From Dacryopinax spathularia (lineage: Eukaryota > Basidiomycota > Dacrymycetes > Dacrymycetales > Dacrymycetaceae): a stretch of 64,000 nt of DNA. Below the pieces are notes generated by a model, which saw only the letters and a program-made list of their open reading frames with translations, had not been told where the DNA came from and ran no database searches. The first letter of the stretch is position 1; each line of letters opens with the position of its first letter. Below, one piece after another: positions 23,611 to 36,570 of the stretch. Both the position numbers and the translations under genes were made by a program. The stretch lies in the NCBI GenBank assembly GCA_037974965.1, contig JBBPFI010000007.1, positions 1,178,001 to 1,242,000 of the forward strand, written 5' to 3'.

Positions 23611-25305
23611 CTAGTCGTATCTCCGGCGCTTGGAGTCCATCCCGTCCTCACCGCCGTCGTATTCTCGCTTGAACCCACCTCCTGGTGGCCCGCCACCGTA
23701 GGCCCCGCCACCGTACCCTCCTCCACCTCCGCCATACCCACTGTTGCCGCCACCAAATCCACTACCAGGACCACCAGGGCCACCAGAACCGCCCTGGAAA
23801 CCGCCACCTTGGTATCCGATACCTCCCCCTCGTCCACCCCTGATAAGGTCGACAGAAAAGCTTTGGTCAGCACGCGGAGCAAGAATGTGTAAAGCAATGA
23901 AAAGGATCAAAGAGGATGCCGATCAATCGCTTTGAGGAGTCGCGCATAGCTGCGTGTCCAACGGCCCAATCATGCTTGTCGCCACCCCAATCTGATCGAT
24001 GAGCGGTAGAGGTCATTGTTGCTTGTGCAACTAACTCCCGACAACGTCTGCGCATTCGTCACCCCGCGTCTCGACCGCCGGATCGATCGCCAGATGATCC
24101 AGCGGTGGTGTCGGTTGACGGGTACGTCTCGAAGGGGAAAGAAATACTTGCCACTTCCAACTCACCTGAAGCCGCCCCGGAAGCCTCCTCGGTCTCCGAA
24201 GCCTCCTCGGTCGCCGTATCCCCCCCGATCTGCTCCCCCAAACCCTGCCCCACCTCCTGAGCCACCGAACCCGCCCCCGCCGCCGCCAAACCCACCGCCA
24301 CCGCCGCCGAACCCACCGCCACCTCCCCCACCGTAGCCACCACCGGGTGGTGCGCCAAATCCACCTCCTGGTGGTCCGCCAAATCCGCCTCCTCTGCCGC
24401 CCCGGAAACCCCCTCTGTCGCCGTACCCACCACGACCACCCCGGAAACCACCCCGGTCCCCGAAGCCGCCTCGGAACCCTGCGCTGGGCGGCCCACGGAT
24501 TGCACCAGGATCAGCGGCAATGGGCTTGGGTCGACCTCCAAGGCCACCACCAAGTCGACGCGGCCTCCATCCTCGGACTGTCCGTCCACGCTCAACATCA
24601 ACAAGGATACGCTTCCCCAAGAGGACGAGGCCTTCTGCATCCTTATACGCAGCTGAGGTCATGTGAGTCAGAAGTCATTCCAAAGATGAGAAACCGACCT
24701 TTCATGTCCCGTTCGCGCTCGTACACAATAAATGCATAGCCACGGCTTTTGCCTTTTGGATCGCGTACAAGCCGTATTCGCTCAATCTCGCCATACCTCT
24801 CGAACTCTTTTCGCAGGTCCTTCTCGGTGACCTTCTTCGACTAGCTCATTTAGTCAGTTTTCCCCTCACAAAGAACAGAATAAACGGCATCGTACCAATC
24901 GAGAGATGAAGAGAGTCTTGTATGGATCGCCTTGAGCGTTGGGATCTTCCGTTGGCTTGTCTGAGCGAAAGGTCAATCTCAGAGAACTCCCAGCATAGAC
25001 GGTCGCTTACAATCCTCCTTTGCTTTCGCCATGCTTTCCTCTCTTTGCTTCTTCCTCTCTTCTCGTCGTATACTTCGCTTCACCTCCTCCGCATATGTAA
25101 ACTGCTCCTCTTCCCCTTCTTCCCGATCATCGTCCTTCGCGGTGTCGGCGATTGTCTGCTCTTTGATTTGTGCGAGGATGCTAGCAACGCCGTCAACATG
25201 CTTCGGTTTTGGCTTATTCGGGTCTCTCCCAACCGCTCGCAAGTATTTCAACGGCGGTCGCGGCGCGAATAGTTTTAGGAGGTTTGGGGGAAGGAGGTGG
25301 GTCAT
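23611..25305 (-). CDS. SNRNP70: U1 small nuclear ribonucleoprotein 70 kDa
   Basis: U1-70K binds stem-loop I of U1 snRNA and helps recognise 5' splice sites. The start [22 protein letters not shown] is the family's conserved N-terminus. An acidic and basic helical part follows ([11 protein letters not shown]), then [17 protein letters not shown] leading into the RRM. RNP2 is in TLFISRL and RNP1 is [11 protein letters not shown]. After the [23 protein letters not shown] and LGGGLGG match the family exactly. The C-terminus is a very long RGG/GGG-rich tail instead of the metazoan RS domain, ending [10 protein letters not shown]. An intron of about 300 nt splits this tail (donor near 24166, acceptor near 23840), unusually long for this genome. 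Confidence 0.94.
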
Positions 25306-25593
25306 TGTTGTGACCGGCAACAGCGGCGTACACCACGCTGAGGTGAGGGAGGGGAGAGGATGGGCGAGGTAAAACAGGACCAACGCCACCCGAAAGCCAA
25401 CCACGCGACCCCCGTTTGCATCGAGACCCCAGGGGAAGCTCCGACGCGTATCCCATCACTAGTCCTAACTAGGCATCTCGTCGCCGACTCTGTCTGAAAG
25501 ATAATAATATTCCTACACATGCACCAACACGAATGCACGGTATAACGAGAGGAGTGTGATATAGCATGTTGGAGAGAAAGACACACAGATGGA

Positions 25594-28585
25594 TCAGGAT
25601 CGCCGAGGAGCCCTTCTCACAGGTGGACGGGGTCGCGGTGGATCCGCAGGCGAGTCTATTCCTCCCAGCGCAGTCGCGCCATCAACACTTTCTGGCATCT
25701 CGCCAATGAGCTTCATCAGCGAGCGTTTTGCTGCTCTCGACTCCGGATCTTCGTAGCTTATGCGCATGCTTTCTCCCAGCGATGTATCGAAAGACGTCTC
25801 CGTAACCATCTTCGCCTCCTCCCCTGAATTGATCGTTTGCGTCTCATTGAACATCGGCATGAAAGTCGACTTCTTGGCCGAACTCGAAGATCCACAGAGA
25901 TCCCCGCTCTGAGGGGCTGAGTTAGCTTTTGACCTCGTGAAGAAAGAAGGTTAAACCCACCTTCACGCGCGTTACCGGTCTCGTCCGTTTCTTCGGGGGC
26001 GCGAATTTTCCGTCCATGTCAGCAGGATCAGGCTTCCGCTTGTCCCCCAGAGTGGCTGCCAGGTGGTTCAGCGCATCCGGAGTGGCACTTTTGCGATTGC
26101 TTTTGTCAGGAGACTTGCTCGACAATCGCAGTCCGGTGCCTGATCCGGAAGCGTCCAGAGGCTGAGGGGAAGCCAAACCATTGGTTTGGACATTCTCGTG
26201 TGGCGGGGATGGCAGCGCGGCCAGAGGAAGCGGAGCAGAAACAGGGAGCACTGACGAGAGTAATTCAGTTGCGTACGCTTGGGATGGAGTCGGCCCACCT
26301 TGGTTGGTGACGTCGACAATGGCCAGAGGGGGTGATCTGGAGACATTGAATCTAGAGGCTTGCGGAACAATGCCTGTATGGGCGATTTCATACAACCATT
26401 CCGGCTGCAAAGTCGGAATCCCCCATTGCAAAGCATGCTCGTACTTGACGCCCGTCGGTGTTGGGCAGATCAAGTGCGTTGTGCTCTTCTTCGAGAAGAC
26501 GGGTACTACCTGTGCACCCAAAGTTCTCGCCAACCGCTGCGTGTAAAGCGAGTTCCCATCCTGCAGTCCTGAGATATGTAGTCGCATCTTGGTGAGTTGA
26601 TCGAGGGGTGTAGCTATTGTGACTGGGCGAAAGGTGATGTGCTCATCGGGATCGCAAACGCGCTCTTCGTGCAGGCACTCTTCGACCCAACATTCGGTCA
26701 CATAACTTAGCCGGGTGGTCCTATCTGCTGCCAGGTACCTTGAGCCTCTGCCGAAATCTGAGAAGCTAGTTCAAATCGGGATACGGAGCAGACCCACGTA
26801 TTCAAGCGAACGACGTGCCACTGTGGCACGGCACACTTTTCCGCAATCTGGTCATCGTGACTCAGAACCATGCCACCGGAAGACTGGATAGCACCTTGCA
26901 AGACTGCAGTGTTGGCATCGCCCATCAAGCGAAAGGTCATACCCGCAAAGATGGGCTTACGCCGCTGCGGTGGCGCAGGAGACGGCTCAGCGCGTGGCGG
27001 CACCTGGTTGAATGGCGCAGCCTTGAGCCTCACCTTATCGGACGCATGGTGGAAGGACGAGGATTTGGCCAGGGCGAGACGGCTGAGAACCGAAGCGGAA
27101 TCCTCCGCAGCCGGGGCACTGGTAGTTGGCGATTCGGCGGGTTCAATGGAAAACTGAGGATCAGCGGCGTCGTCCAATGGTGGGAGTTCAATAATCATCT
27201 TGGATTTGTTCTTTTGCCAAGCCGGCTGAGAATTAGACCTGGCAGTGCCAGCTAGATTGGATTTCCGGAGCTGCTCCCAAAGAGCGCTGTATTGGGCATT
27301 TCTCTGCACCTGGCTCATGGATGGCGCCATGCCTGGCTCCGGCGCGTCCTTAGAGACGTCTACCGTGGACGGGGGAGGAGGGGCTCGCTGCATTGTTTGC
27401 TGCGTGCTCGGACCAATGGACACTGTCCGCGCTATTGGAGTGAATTCTGAAAGCAGCTCAATATGACAGGTCCCATGTCGTATTGAAGACATACGCTGAG
27501 TCACGGGCCGCAGCTTGGGAAGAGGTCTTTCTAGCTCGATCTGGTACTTGCTTTCGCTGAGCCTACCTGCAGAGTTTATCAGATATACGGAGCTTGCGAC
27601 GATCGAATTTTTCTTACCGAGCACAGTAATGCAATCCCAAAGCCACTCCACCCAGAGGATATGAATTTGCGCCTTCTTGTCTTTGTTTACGCGCTGAGCA
27701 AACCTAACCTTATCTGTACTCGATGCAGCCTCGAAAGATGGCGCGCTGACGAGAAGATGCGTGCATTGTCTGGTAAGGCTGGACGAGTAGATCCCGCCAT
27801 GACTCCCAATAACTCGGCCGATCTCTTGACGGCGTGAACCTGCCGAGAGATATGCTCGTTACGTAGATCGAGAACCCAGTGCGAAGACTTACCGTCAATC
27901 TCACTTCCAGTAACACAGATCGTGAGGCCCGAAAAGAACGGTAGCCGGTGCGTTCTTACAGACTGGGCCCATGTTCAGTGCCATGCCGGAGACCTCAATC
28001 GGCAGGGCGTACCTCTTCAAAGTCGACGTCATCTCCCTGAAGCCATGCCTGATATGCATCCTCTACCCACTCAGGCGTCATGACCGCCATTCCATTCTCA
28101 ACCGCACACTACCAATAGGCATCCTTAGAAGTTCGGAATACGCGGAGGTAGGGGAATGCATACGTGGTATTTTGCGCTTCCCGTCTCTGTAGCGACGAGG
28201 TGGGTGATATCACTTGTGAGATCGTGTTGACAGACAGCCCCGAGTTCACTCGCATGTTGGAATAGGGTAACCTGCCAAGCGTTCGTTAGCTCGATCACGC
28301 CTTCCGATGCTATGACTCCACCTTGTCGCGAATTCCGGTAGAGCAGAGAATGACATGTGCAAACGGTTTGGCGTTCTTGGAATAGTCTCTCAGGGTAGCG
28401 GGGCGAGCAGGCCCGTCGTTCACGTCCATCGACTCATGTTCTGTCGTCCATATCTCAGCAGGTGTCTCTGTGCAAGGCGTCGCGACGGTCACACCTTGTA
28501 TGGCTGACTTGTACGCCTTTTCCTTTGGAGGCGGTGGTCTGAGTTTGACGTTGGGTACCTTGGTCGACCCATGCCCACGCCGCAT
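25594..28585 (-). CDS. BRCT-repeat checkpoint and replication protein, Rad4/Cut5/Dpb11/TopBP1 family
   Basis: Rad4/Dpb11 scaffolds CDK-phosphorylated Sld proteins at replication initiation and activates the ATR checkpoint. Four BRCT units can be traced. BRCT1 covers AHVILCSTGI, VTLFQHASELGA, THLVATE and VMTPEWVEDAYQAW. BRCT2 begins LPFFSGLTICVTGSEI and ends ILWVEWLWDCI. After a Ser/Pro-rich middle region comes BRCT3 (PIFAGMTFRLMGD to SYVTECWVEECL). BRCT4 runs MRLHISGLQDGN, STTHLICPTPTGVKYEHAL to LQPEWLYEIA. A basic stretch (PPKKRTRPVTRVK) is a likely nuclear signal. The C-terminus ends RRAPRRS. The start MRRGHGSTKVPN was chosen by homology of what follows, and a short upstream exon is possible. 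A Mutator-like MITE lies 155-165 bp upstream. Confidence 0.88.
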
Positions 28586-28748
28586 GTCGACCAGACCTGT
28601 ACACAGAGGTTATGCAGGGAAGGGGAGGAATGGGCGTTGAGCAGTATGGAAAGACGTCGACGCGATTGAGCGGTTGGGTACATATGACACGGTTGGCCAA
28701 TTCAAGTCGCGTCGCGCGGCGCGCTCACTCGCCTGCCCTCCCCCGTTG

Positions 28749-29229
28749 GAGCGAACGACTCCGATGCCCACGTTTCGCGCGGGATGGGCTCGGATGCCCA
28801 CGCAGACTCGGATGCCCACAGAACGACGCGTCGCGCGTCGTAAATTAATCTAAGTTCTCTTTATATCCCCTAAAAGAGAGTTTGGGCCAAGCATGTTACT
28901 GTCTGGGATTGAAAATATATATTTTGTAATTGAAGTATATGGCCCAGAGTCCCACAAATAACTTTTATCCACAGACCCAAACTTTTAGTATATCAAGGGT
29001 GGGCATAGTTTTATCCAAAATTGTGGCTATGCGGTCACTATAATGTTATTAAGTGAGGTTAAAAGGTTAATTGGTTTCTATTTGGTTTTTTGAAGGTGTT
29101 TAATGAATAACTAAGGGTCTTATCCAGGTATAGACGATTTTATTCGCCGTGGGCATCGGAGCAACTTTAAGGGTCGTGGGCATCCGAGCAATTACTCGCG
29201 TCAACTGTGGGCATCGGAGTCGTTCGCTC
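28749..29229. mobile_element. non-autonomous Mutator-like element (MITE), copy 2
   Basis: A 481-bp AT-rich element with perfect 23-bp terminal inverted repeats starting GAGCGAACGACTCCGATGCC, flanked by the 9-bp duplication CCCCCGTTG at 28740-28748 and 29230-29238. The motif GTGGGCATC(C/G)GAG occurs three times near each end, always pointing inward or outward in matching orientation. These may be transposase-binding sites. It is collinear in reverse orientation with the element at 2888-3250 and no coding frame survives in it. It sits in the divergent promoter of the BRCT gene (start 28585) and the JJJ1 gene (start 29422) and makes up more than half of that spacer. Confidence 0.9.
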
Positions 29230-29421
29230 CCCCCGTTGCGACGCGGTTTGGGAAGCGCCCGTTGGGCACAGCCACCTGAGATGTGGTTTGGGACTGCAGA
29301 CTTATTAGCGCTCGCGCTGTCCCCACGCATGCCGTCCTATCTGCCTCATGAATATGCCCGCCTGTGTATTCATTTACATGACCTGAAAGTCGCTCCTGAC
29401 ATACCCCGAACCTAGAACAGC

Positions 29422-31323
29422 ATGGGGAACCAAGAATCTCGTACCCATCACAGTGCTGCAGGTGACGGAGAGGAAGAAACCCAGGATTATTACACCCTGC
29501 TTGGCGTGGAAGAGACAGCGACAGCAGACGAGATTCGGGTGAGTCGCCCGATCCATCTTGCTCCAATTCTTTTCCCTGATTGCTCATGTAGAGAGCATTT
29601 CGTAAACTTGCCTTAACTCATCATCCGGACAAGAACCCCGATGATATCGAGGGCGCTACGAAGCGCTTCGCGGTGCTTCAGCAGGCGTACGAAGTGCTCA
29701 GCGACGAGCAGGTACGCCTCACCAGTCTCCTAAGCTGCGTTGTTCTGACCCACCGCCTGAGGAGCGAGCGTGGTACGACAATCATCGGGCTAACCTGGAG
29801 CCTGAGCCAGATGCCGATGACGTATTCCAGGATATCAAACAAGGAACGCAAAAACGGACACGAGCCAGTGGCCCTGGTCTGACCGTACGACATTTGATGA
29901 AGTTCTTCGACATGTCTTTGTGGACGAGATACGATGATGGCCCGGACGTACGTGCTCTTTTCCCCCTTTCAGACGTTGGCTCATGTTTTCGCAGGGATTC
30001 TACACAATCTACCGCAATCTTTTTGCTCGCCTTGCCGAAGAAGAGGAAGCGCACTCGGCGTCGTCTGCTCCCCTCGGCTATCCTTCCTTCGGGAACTCTA
30101 CAACGCCTTGGACCGCCAAGTCCGACGAAGACACCGTCCGTGCCTTCTATGCCGTATGGACAAACTTTAGCACCGAGAAGTCGTTCTCATGGATGGAGCA
30201 CTACGATACGAGAGACGCTCCAGATAGAAGGTACAGGCGAGCGATGGAGAAAGAGAATAAGAAGCTGAGGGATGAGGCAAGGAGAGACTACAACGATGCC
30301 GTACGGGTGCGCGTTAGGTTTCGCTGTCGACCCTGCCGTGTTGTTGACGTATCATTAGTCTTTGGCCCTCTTCCTCCGCAAGCGCGATCCGCGCTACAAA
30401 GCGTATCTCGCTTCCCAGAACACGACTTCAACCTCACAGTCGAACGTAGCTGCTGCCGAAGCCGCCGCTAAGTGGGCAGAAGCGCAGCGTGAGTATGTTC
30501 CCCAATCATGGCAGCAGATCCAGCCGGATCAGGTGGTTGAGGCTGAGGATTGGGAAGAGGAGGAAGAGGGATGGGAGTGTGTTGCATGTGAGAAGACGTT
30601 TAGGAGCGAGAGAGCATGGGAGAGCCACGAACGGAGCAGAAAACATGTGGAGAACGTGGCAAAACTCAGGGCAGAGCTTATGGCTGAACAGGAGGAGCTG
30701 GGCTTCCAGCTGGGAGAGAAGGAACAAGACGCGGGGATTGCCGAGACGACGGGTGACAGCGTTCCCGTCTACGAGGAAGAATTGCAGTCGAAATTCGAGG
30801 ACCTAAAGGTGGAGGACCAGCAGCCGCGCGCCTCCATCTTGGCGAGGGACGAGGGTGGTATCCCCTTCGAAAAGAAGAAAGGCAAGAAAACGAAGAAGAA
30901 ACATCGGTCGGATGCCTGGCTGGATGACGGCGAAAGCCATGTGGATTCGGAGCCGCCTCAGGTCTGCATTGCCCCTCCCACGGACATCAACAGCGAACCG
31001 GCTATCGAGGACGACCACGGTATCACTGTCAGTGGAGCAAGTACGCCAGCTAGTGTCGAGATGTCGAAGAAGGACAAGCGGCGAGCCCGAGAGGCGGCGA
31101 AGAAGGAAAAGGAGGCCGCGCAGACAGCAGCAGGCACGCAGGCATGTTTCCAGAGTTCCTATCCATGACATGCGGCTGACAGGTGCCATAGAGGTGTCAT
31201 GTTTGTAGGGAAGATTTCGGCAGCCGCACCAAGCTGTTCACGCACGTAAGAGAGACGGGCCATGCGGCTGCGCAGCCGGAGCGGGGACCGCACGCTGTAA
31301 AGGGAAAGAAGGGCAAGCGATAG
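29422..31323 (+). CDS. JJJ1: J-domain and zinc-finger protein, DNAJC21/Jjj1
   Basis: Jjj1 is a cytosolic Hsp70 co-chaperone that releases shuttling factors from 60S pre-ribosomes. The J domain runs [33 protein letters not shown] (with the HPD motif) and [19 protein letters not shown] and [10 protein letters not shown] follow, then a charged coiled-coil region. A C2H2 finger ([20 protein letters not shown]) is near the middle. A second finger at the C-terminus reads [20 protein letters not shown] and ends in a Lys-rich tail. The last intron (31142-31191) needs a GC donor to join the second finger in frame. The gene is divergent from the BRCT gene across the MITE-bearing spacer. Confidence 0.95.
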
Positions 31324-32313
31324 ATGCTGTTAATCACGTCATGCACCGCACATATATCCTGTCTAGATACCACTGCACTGTACTACCATGCAATCGATGC
31401 TTTGTTATCTGCGTATGAAATCTGACAAACAAGGTCAGTTCAGGACACCAACCCAATGAAGCTATGTGAGCAATTCTCAGTCGGAATAGGAAATTTCTAC
31501 ATGCAGCATGCGCTGTCAGTAGTCTAACATGTATCGAGCAATGTAATCATTGAAATGGCGAGGACAAGGACGGAGCAAAGTTTGGAACCAAACTCACTGA
31601 TATGCCTCACTTAGGGCGAACAGAGTGGAGAGATAAAGAGAGGGCAGAGGGAGTGGTGTTTAAAGAAAGAGCAGTGGTCGCTTCTAGGAGATGAGTCGTG
31701 ACGACACGTTATGACGAGTAGGATGGGACATAATTCAGTTTCCGCAAAATCAAAATCGATTTCCACTGACTTGCCCGCATCAACCCGCATCACCCCGCAC
31801 TTACCCTGAGCTGCGCGGATATGCTCGCATATGCGTCAATTCCCCTTAAGTTGTGCACTATTTTCCCTCAAGTTCCACTGTCGTTTTCTGCCCTCTCTTG
31901 CCCTATGTTGCACCGTCAAAAATTTAGTTGTGTGCTTGGCCCTTGGGTTTGTCATAGGGCACGTCGAAATTGGGGTGACAAATGAGTTATCCATCAGTGC
32001 CGCGTCCCAAATAGGTATCGGGCAGATTAGGGCAGATTAGAGGAGATTAGGGGAAGTGCAGGGAGAGCCGGGCACTATGAGGGATACCAGAGTTGCTCGC
32101 TGCATAGTACCACAGTTGCATGCAACCGGGAGGCTTTCGGTGTAAAATGGGTAAAAAGGTATTTGCAAACCATTTTTGTCCCAATGTACTCGTCATAGAC
32201 ACGTCGATCCCTGACGGCTGGAACCAAAATTTTGGGAGTGGTCGACCGCGAGCGGCGCGGATATTGAACAGCGTGTGTAACCCTGCTCAAATACCACCGG
32301 ACTTTGGGACAAG
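31324..32313. other. intergenic, AT-richer spacer
   Basis: About 990 bp between JJJ1 and ROK1, which run in the same direction. It holds a 3' UTR and a promoter. Around 32021-32053 three copies of a GATTAG-containing unit occur (two spell TTAGGG). No gene or complete transposon was recognised. Confidence 0.4.
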
Positions 32314-34274
32314 ATGGATGCCTTCGCCCTCCTCTCTCGCGGCGGCGCCCAATTCGACAAAAAAAGGTTCAGCAAACAGGTCAGCTTGTTCAGCGTAAGC
32401 GTCCATTCTGCACTGCACGCGCCTTTAGCTTACCTACCTCAGACGAACAAGAAGGCCACGGAATCAGAACCAGCTCAAGCGAAGCAGCAAAACACAGACG
32501 AGCTGCCTACTGAGCTCGATTTCTTCCGATATGCAGAGGGAGCCGCACCAGGAAGGAAGGTGAAGAAGGGATCAGCCAGAGCGAGTGATGAAGTCGGGTC
32601 AGTGAGCAAAGCGGAGAGTGAGGGCGAAGCCAGTGGATCGGAGTCGGGACAGAAGAGAGGCAGGAAGAGGAAGAGGAACGATGAGCCCGGTACCCCAATG
32701 GTGCTGAATTGAATTGACCAATTGCTAACTACTGTGTCACAGAGCGAACAATGCCCATCCCACACCGCATCCGCTGTACCGGAGAGAACATCCCGGCTCT
32801 TGTCAACTCTTTCTCCCAGTTGAAAGAACGCTACACGGTGTCTCCCGAGCTCTTGCGGAACGTGGAAGAAGGAGGCTACTCTGAACCAACTTCCATACAG
32901 ACGCAAGGGATCCCTGTCCTACTAGAGGGACGTGACTTGGCGGCAATCGCTCCTACCGGCAGTGGGAAGACGCTCGCCTACCTGTTGCCAATCTTTGCAC
33001 TACTTGGCGTGCCTGGGCGATCTAGCACGTCGCAGAATGGCGCCAGAGCTTTGGTTGTGGCTCCCACGAGGGAACTGGCCCAGCAGATTGCGAATGAGGC
33101 GTTGAAGTTAGCAAAGGGCAGGAAGTGGAAGATTGTGGTGCTCAACAAGGCAACGGCAAATGCGCTACGGGATAAATCAGCCAGGAAGAAAGTTGGTGAG
33201 TACGGTTTGCATTCCTCTGAGCACACGGTATAACGAGAATCAGATATCATCATAAGCACGCCGCTATCCCTAGTGTCTGCGCTTGAGGAGGGTATACTTG
33301 ACCTGGATAGTATTCGGCATGTCATTCTCGATGAAGCCGATCGATTGCTAGAAGAAGGCTTCCTTAGGCAGATAGAGGAAATCCTTGCTGCCTGCTCCCA
33401 CCCTGAGCTCCAAAAAGCCGTGTTCAGCGCCACGCTCCCGGCGGCCGTGGAGGCGATCGCGAACACCTTCCTCCGGCGGCCCATCCGGGTCATCATCGGG
33501 TTGAAAGACAGTGCGACGGATACGATCCAGCAACAGCTTGTATTCTGTGGTTCCGAAATCGGCAAATTGCAAGCGCTGCGCAACCTCATAGCCGAAGGCA
33601 TCGACCCTCCCGTGCTGGTCTTCGTACAGTCTATCGAGCGCGCACAGGAGCTGTTTCACGAACTATTGTACGACGGCCTGAACGTTGACGTCGTCCATTC
33701 CGAGCGGAGCAAGGCCCAGCGAGAGGAGACGGTGCGCCGGTTCAGGCGAGGAGAGGTGTGGGTGCTCGTTGCTACCGAGCTCATGGCCCGCGGAATGGAC
33801 TTCAAGGGCGTCAATCTGGTCGTGAACTACGATTTTCCGCAGACGGTCCAAAGCTATATCCATCGGATTGGTCGAACTGGACGTGCGGGAAGGCAAGGCA
33901 AGGCAATCACCTACTTCACGAAGGAAGACGCGCCTTATGTCAAATCGTACGTTCGCGATCCTCTGTACGACTCTGCCTCTATGCTGACATGCACCTACAG
34001 TGTGGCCAACGTGCTCAAAGCGTCGGGACAGGAAGTTCCGCAGTATATGCTTGAGCTGCCCAAACCGTCCAAGCTGAAGAAGCGGGAACTAAAGCATCAT
34101 CCCATCGAGCGGAAAGACATCTCCCGCGTAGCAGGAGCGGGTGTGGGCCGCAACCTCGCCAACAAACGAAGGGAGATGATTGCTGCCTCCAAGCGGAGGA
34201 AGACGGAAGGGGAGATATGGAGTCCAAAGGCTAGGCCGAGAGCAGTTGAGCTGGCAGAAGACGAGGATCACTAG
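32314..34274 (+). CDS. ROK1: DEAD-box RNA helicase, Rok1/DDX52
   Basis: Rok1 acts in the nucleolus on 18S rRNA processing and SSU processome release. The start MDAFALLSRGG matches the DDX52 N-terminus, followed by an acidic/basic linker with RGRKRKR. The helicase core shows the Q motif region (YSEPTSIQTQGIP), motif I APTGSGKT, Ia PTRELAQQ, II DEAD in VILDEADRLL, III SAT in VFSATLP, IV LVFVQSIERA, V ATELMARGMDFKGV and VI HRIGRTGRAGR. A family-specific PHRIRCTGENIP block lies just before the Q motif. Introns interrupt the N-terminal linker and the RecA1 and RecA2 lobes. All motifs are intact. Confidence 0.95.
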
Positions 34275-36052
<1,778 letters not shown>

Positions 36053-36570
36053 GATATTCTCGCGACGGCGTTCCGTACTTGTTCTGCGTCGCTGTCCTGT
36101 GGTCCTAGTGTAATCCATGTACAGTCGTTACTATCAGTCTACAATGAACAACAACTCGCCTTACATGTAACTCACTTGTGCGCGGTTGTGCCACTACGAT
36201 CATGCTTGGTTTCCTGTGCTCTTGTGTGAATGTGCGGCACGTGTGCGGCGTTGGAAAGCTGGCGTTATCCCTCACTTGACAAGCACGCGTGTCCATTTCT
36301 AGCTAAGGTTTCCTAGGCGAAATGCTATTTCTGCAACAGAACCACTAGAAGACAATTCGATTGTTCGCAGAGACTAGTAGCTTATATACAACTTGCCCTA
36401 TGTGCTACAGATAAAGACACATCGCTTCCGGGAAGGATGCAGAGAGCCAATATTAGAGAGGACAGGGAGGTGGATGGCCCAACCCGTACCTGCAGACCCG
36501 CAGACGATGCAAGAGCGGAATTCTGATCGTGCCGACGATGGGGACCCGCGTAAGGATGGCGGGTGATCTA
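36053..36570. other. intergenic, convergent 3' ends
   Basis: About 520 bp between the convergent ubiquitin and DDT/PHD genes. No exon or repeat was recognised. It likely holds both 3' UTRs. Confidence 0.4.

Noticed and set aside
24160-24640. Gly-rich tandem pattern as a minisatellite or CRISPR-like array
   Set aside because: It codes for the RGG/GGG tail of U1-70K in a maintained frame; there are no unique spacers.
32021-32053. Telomere-like TTAGGG repeats
   Set aside because: Only two exact TTAGGG units in a degenerate GATTAG-rich run, flanked by unique sequence. Too few for an interstitial telomere tract.
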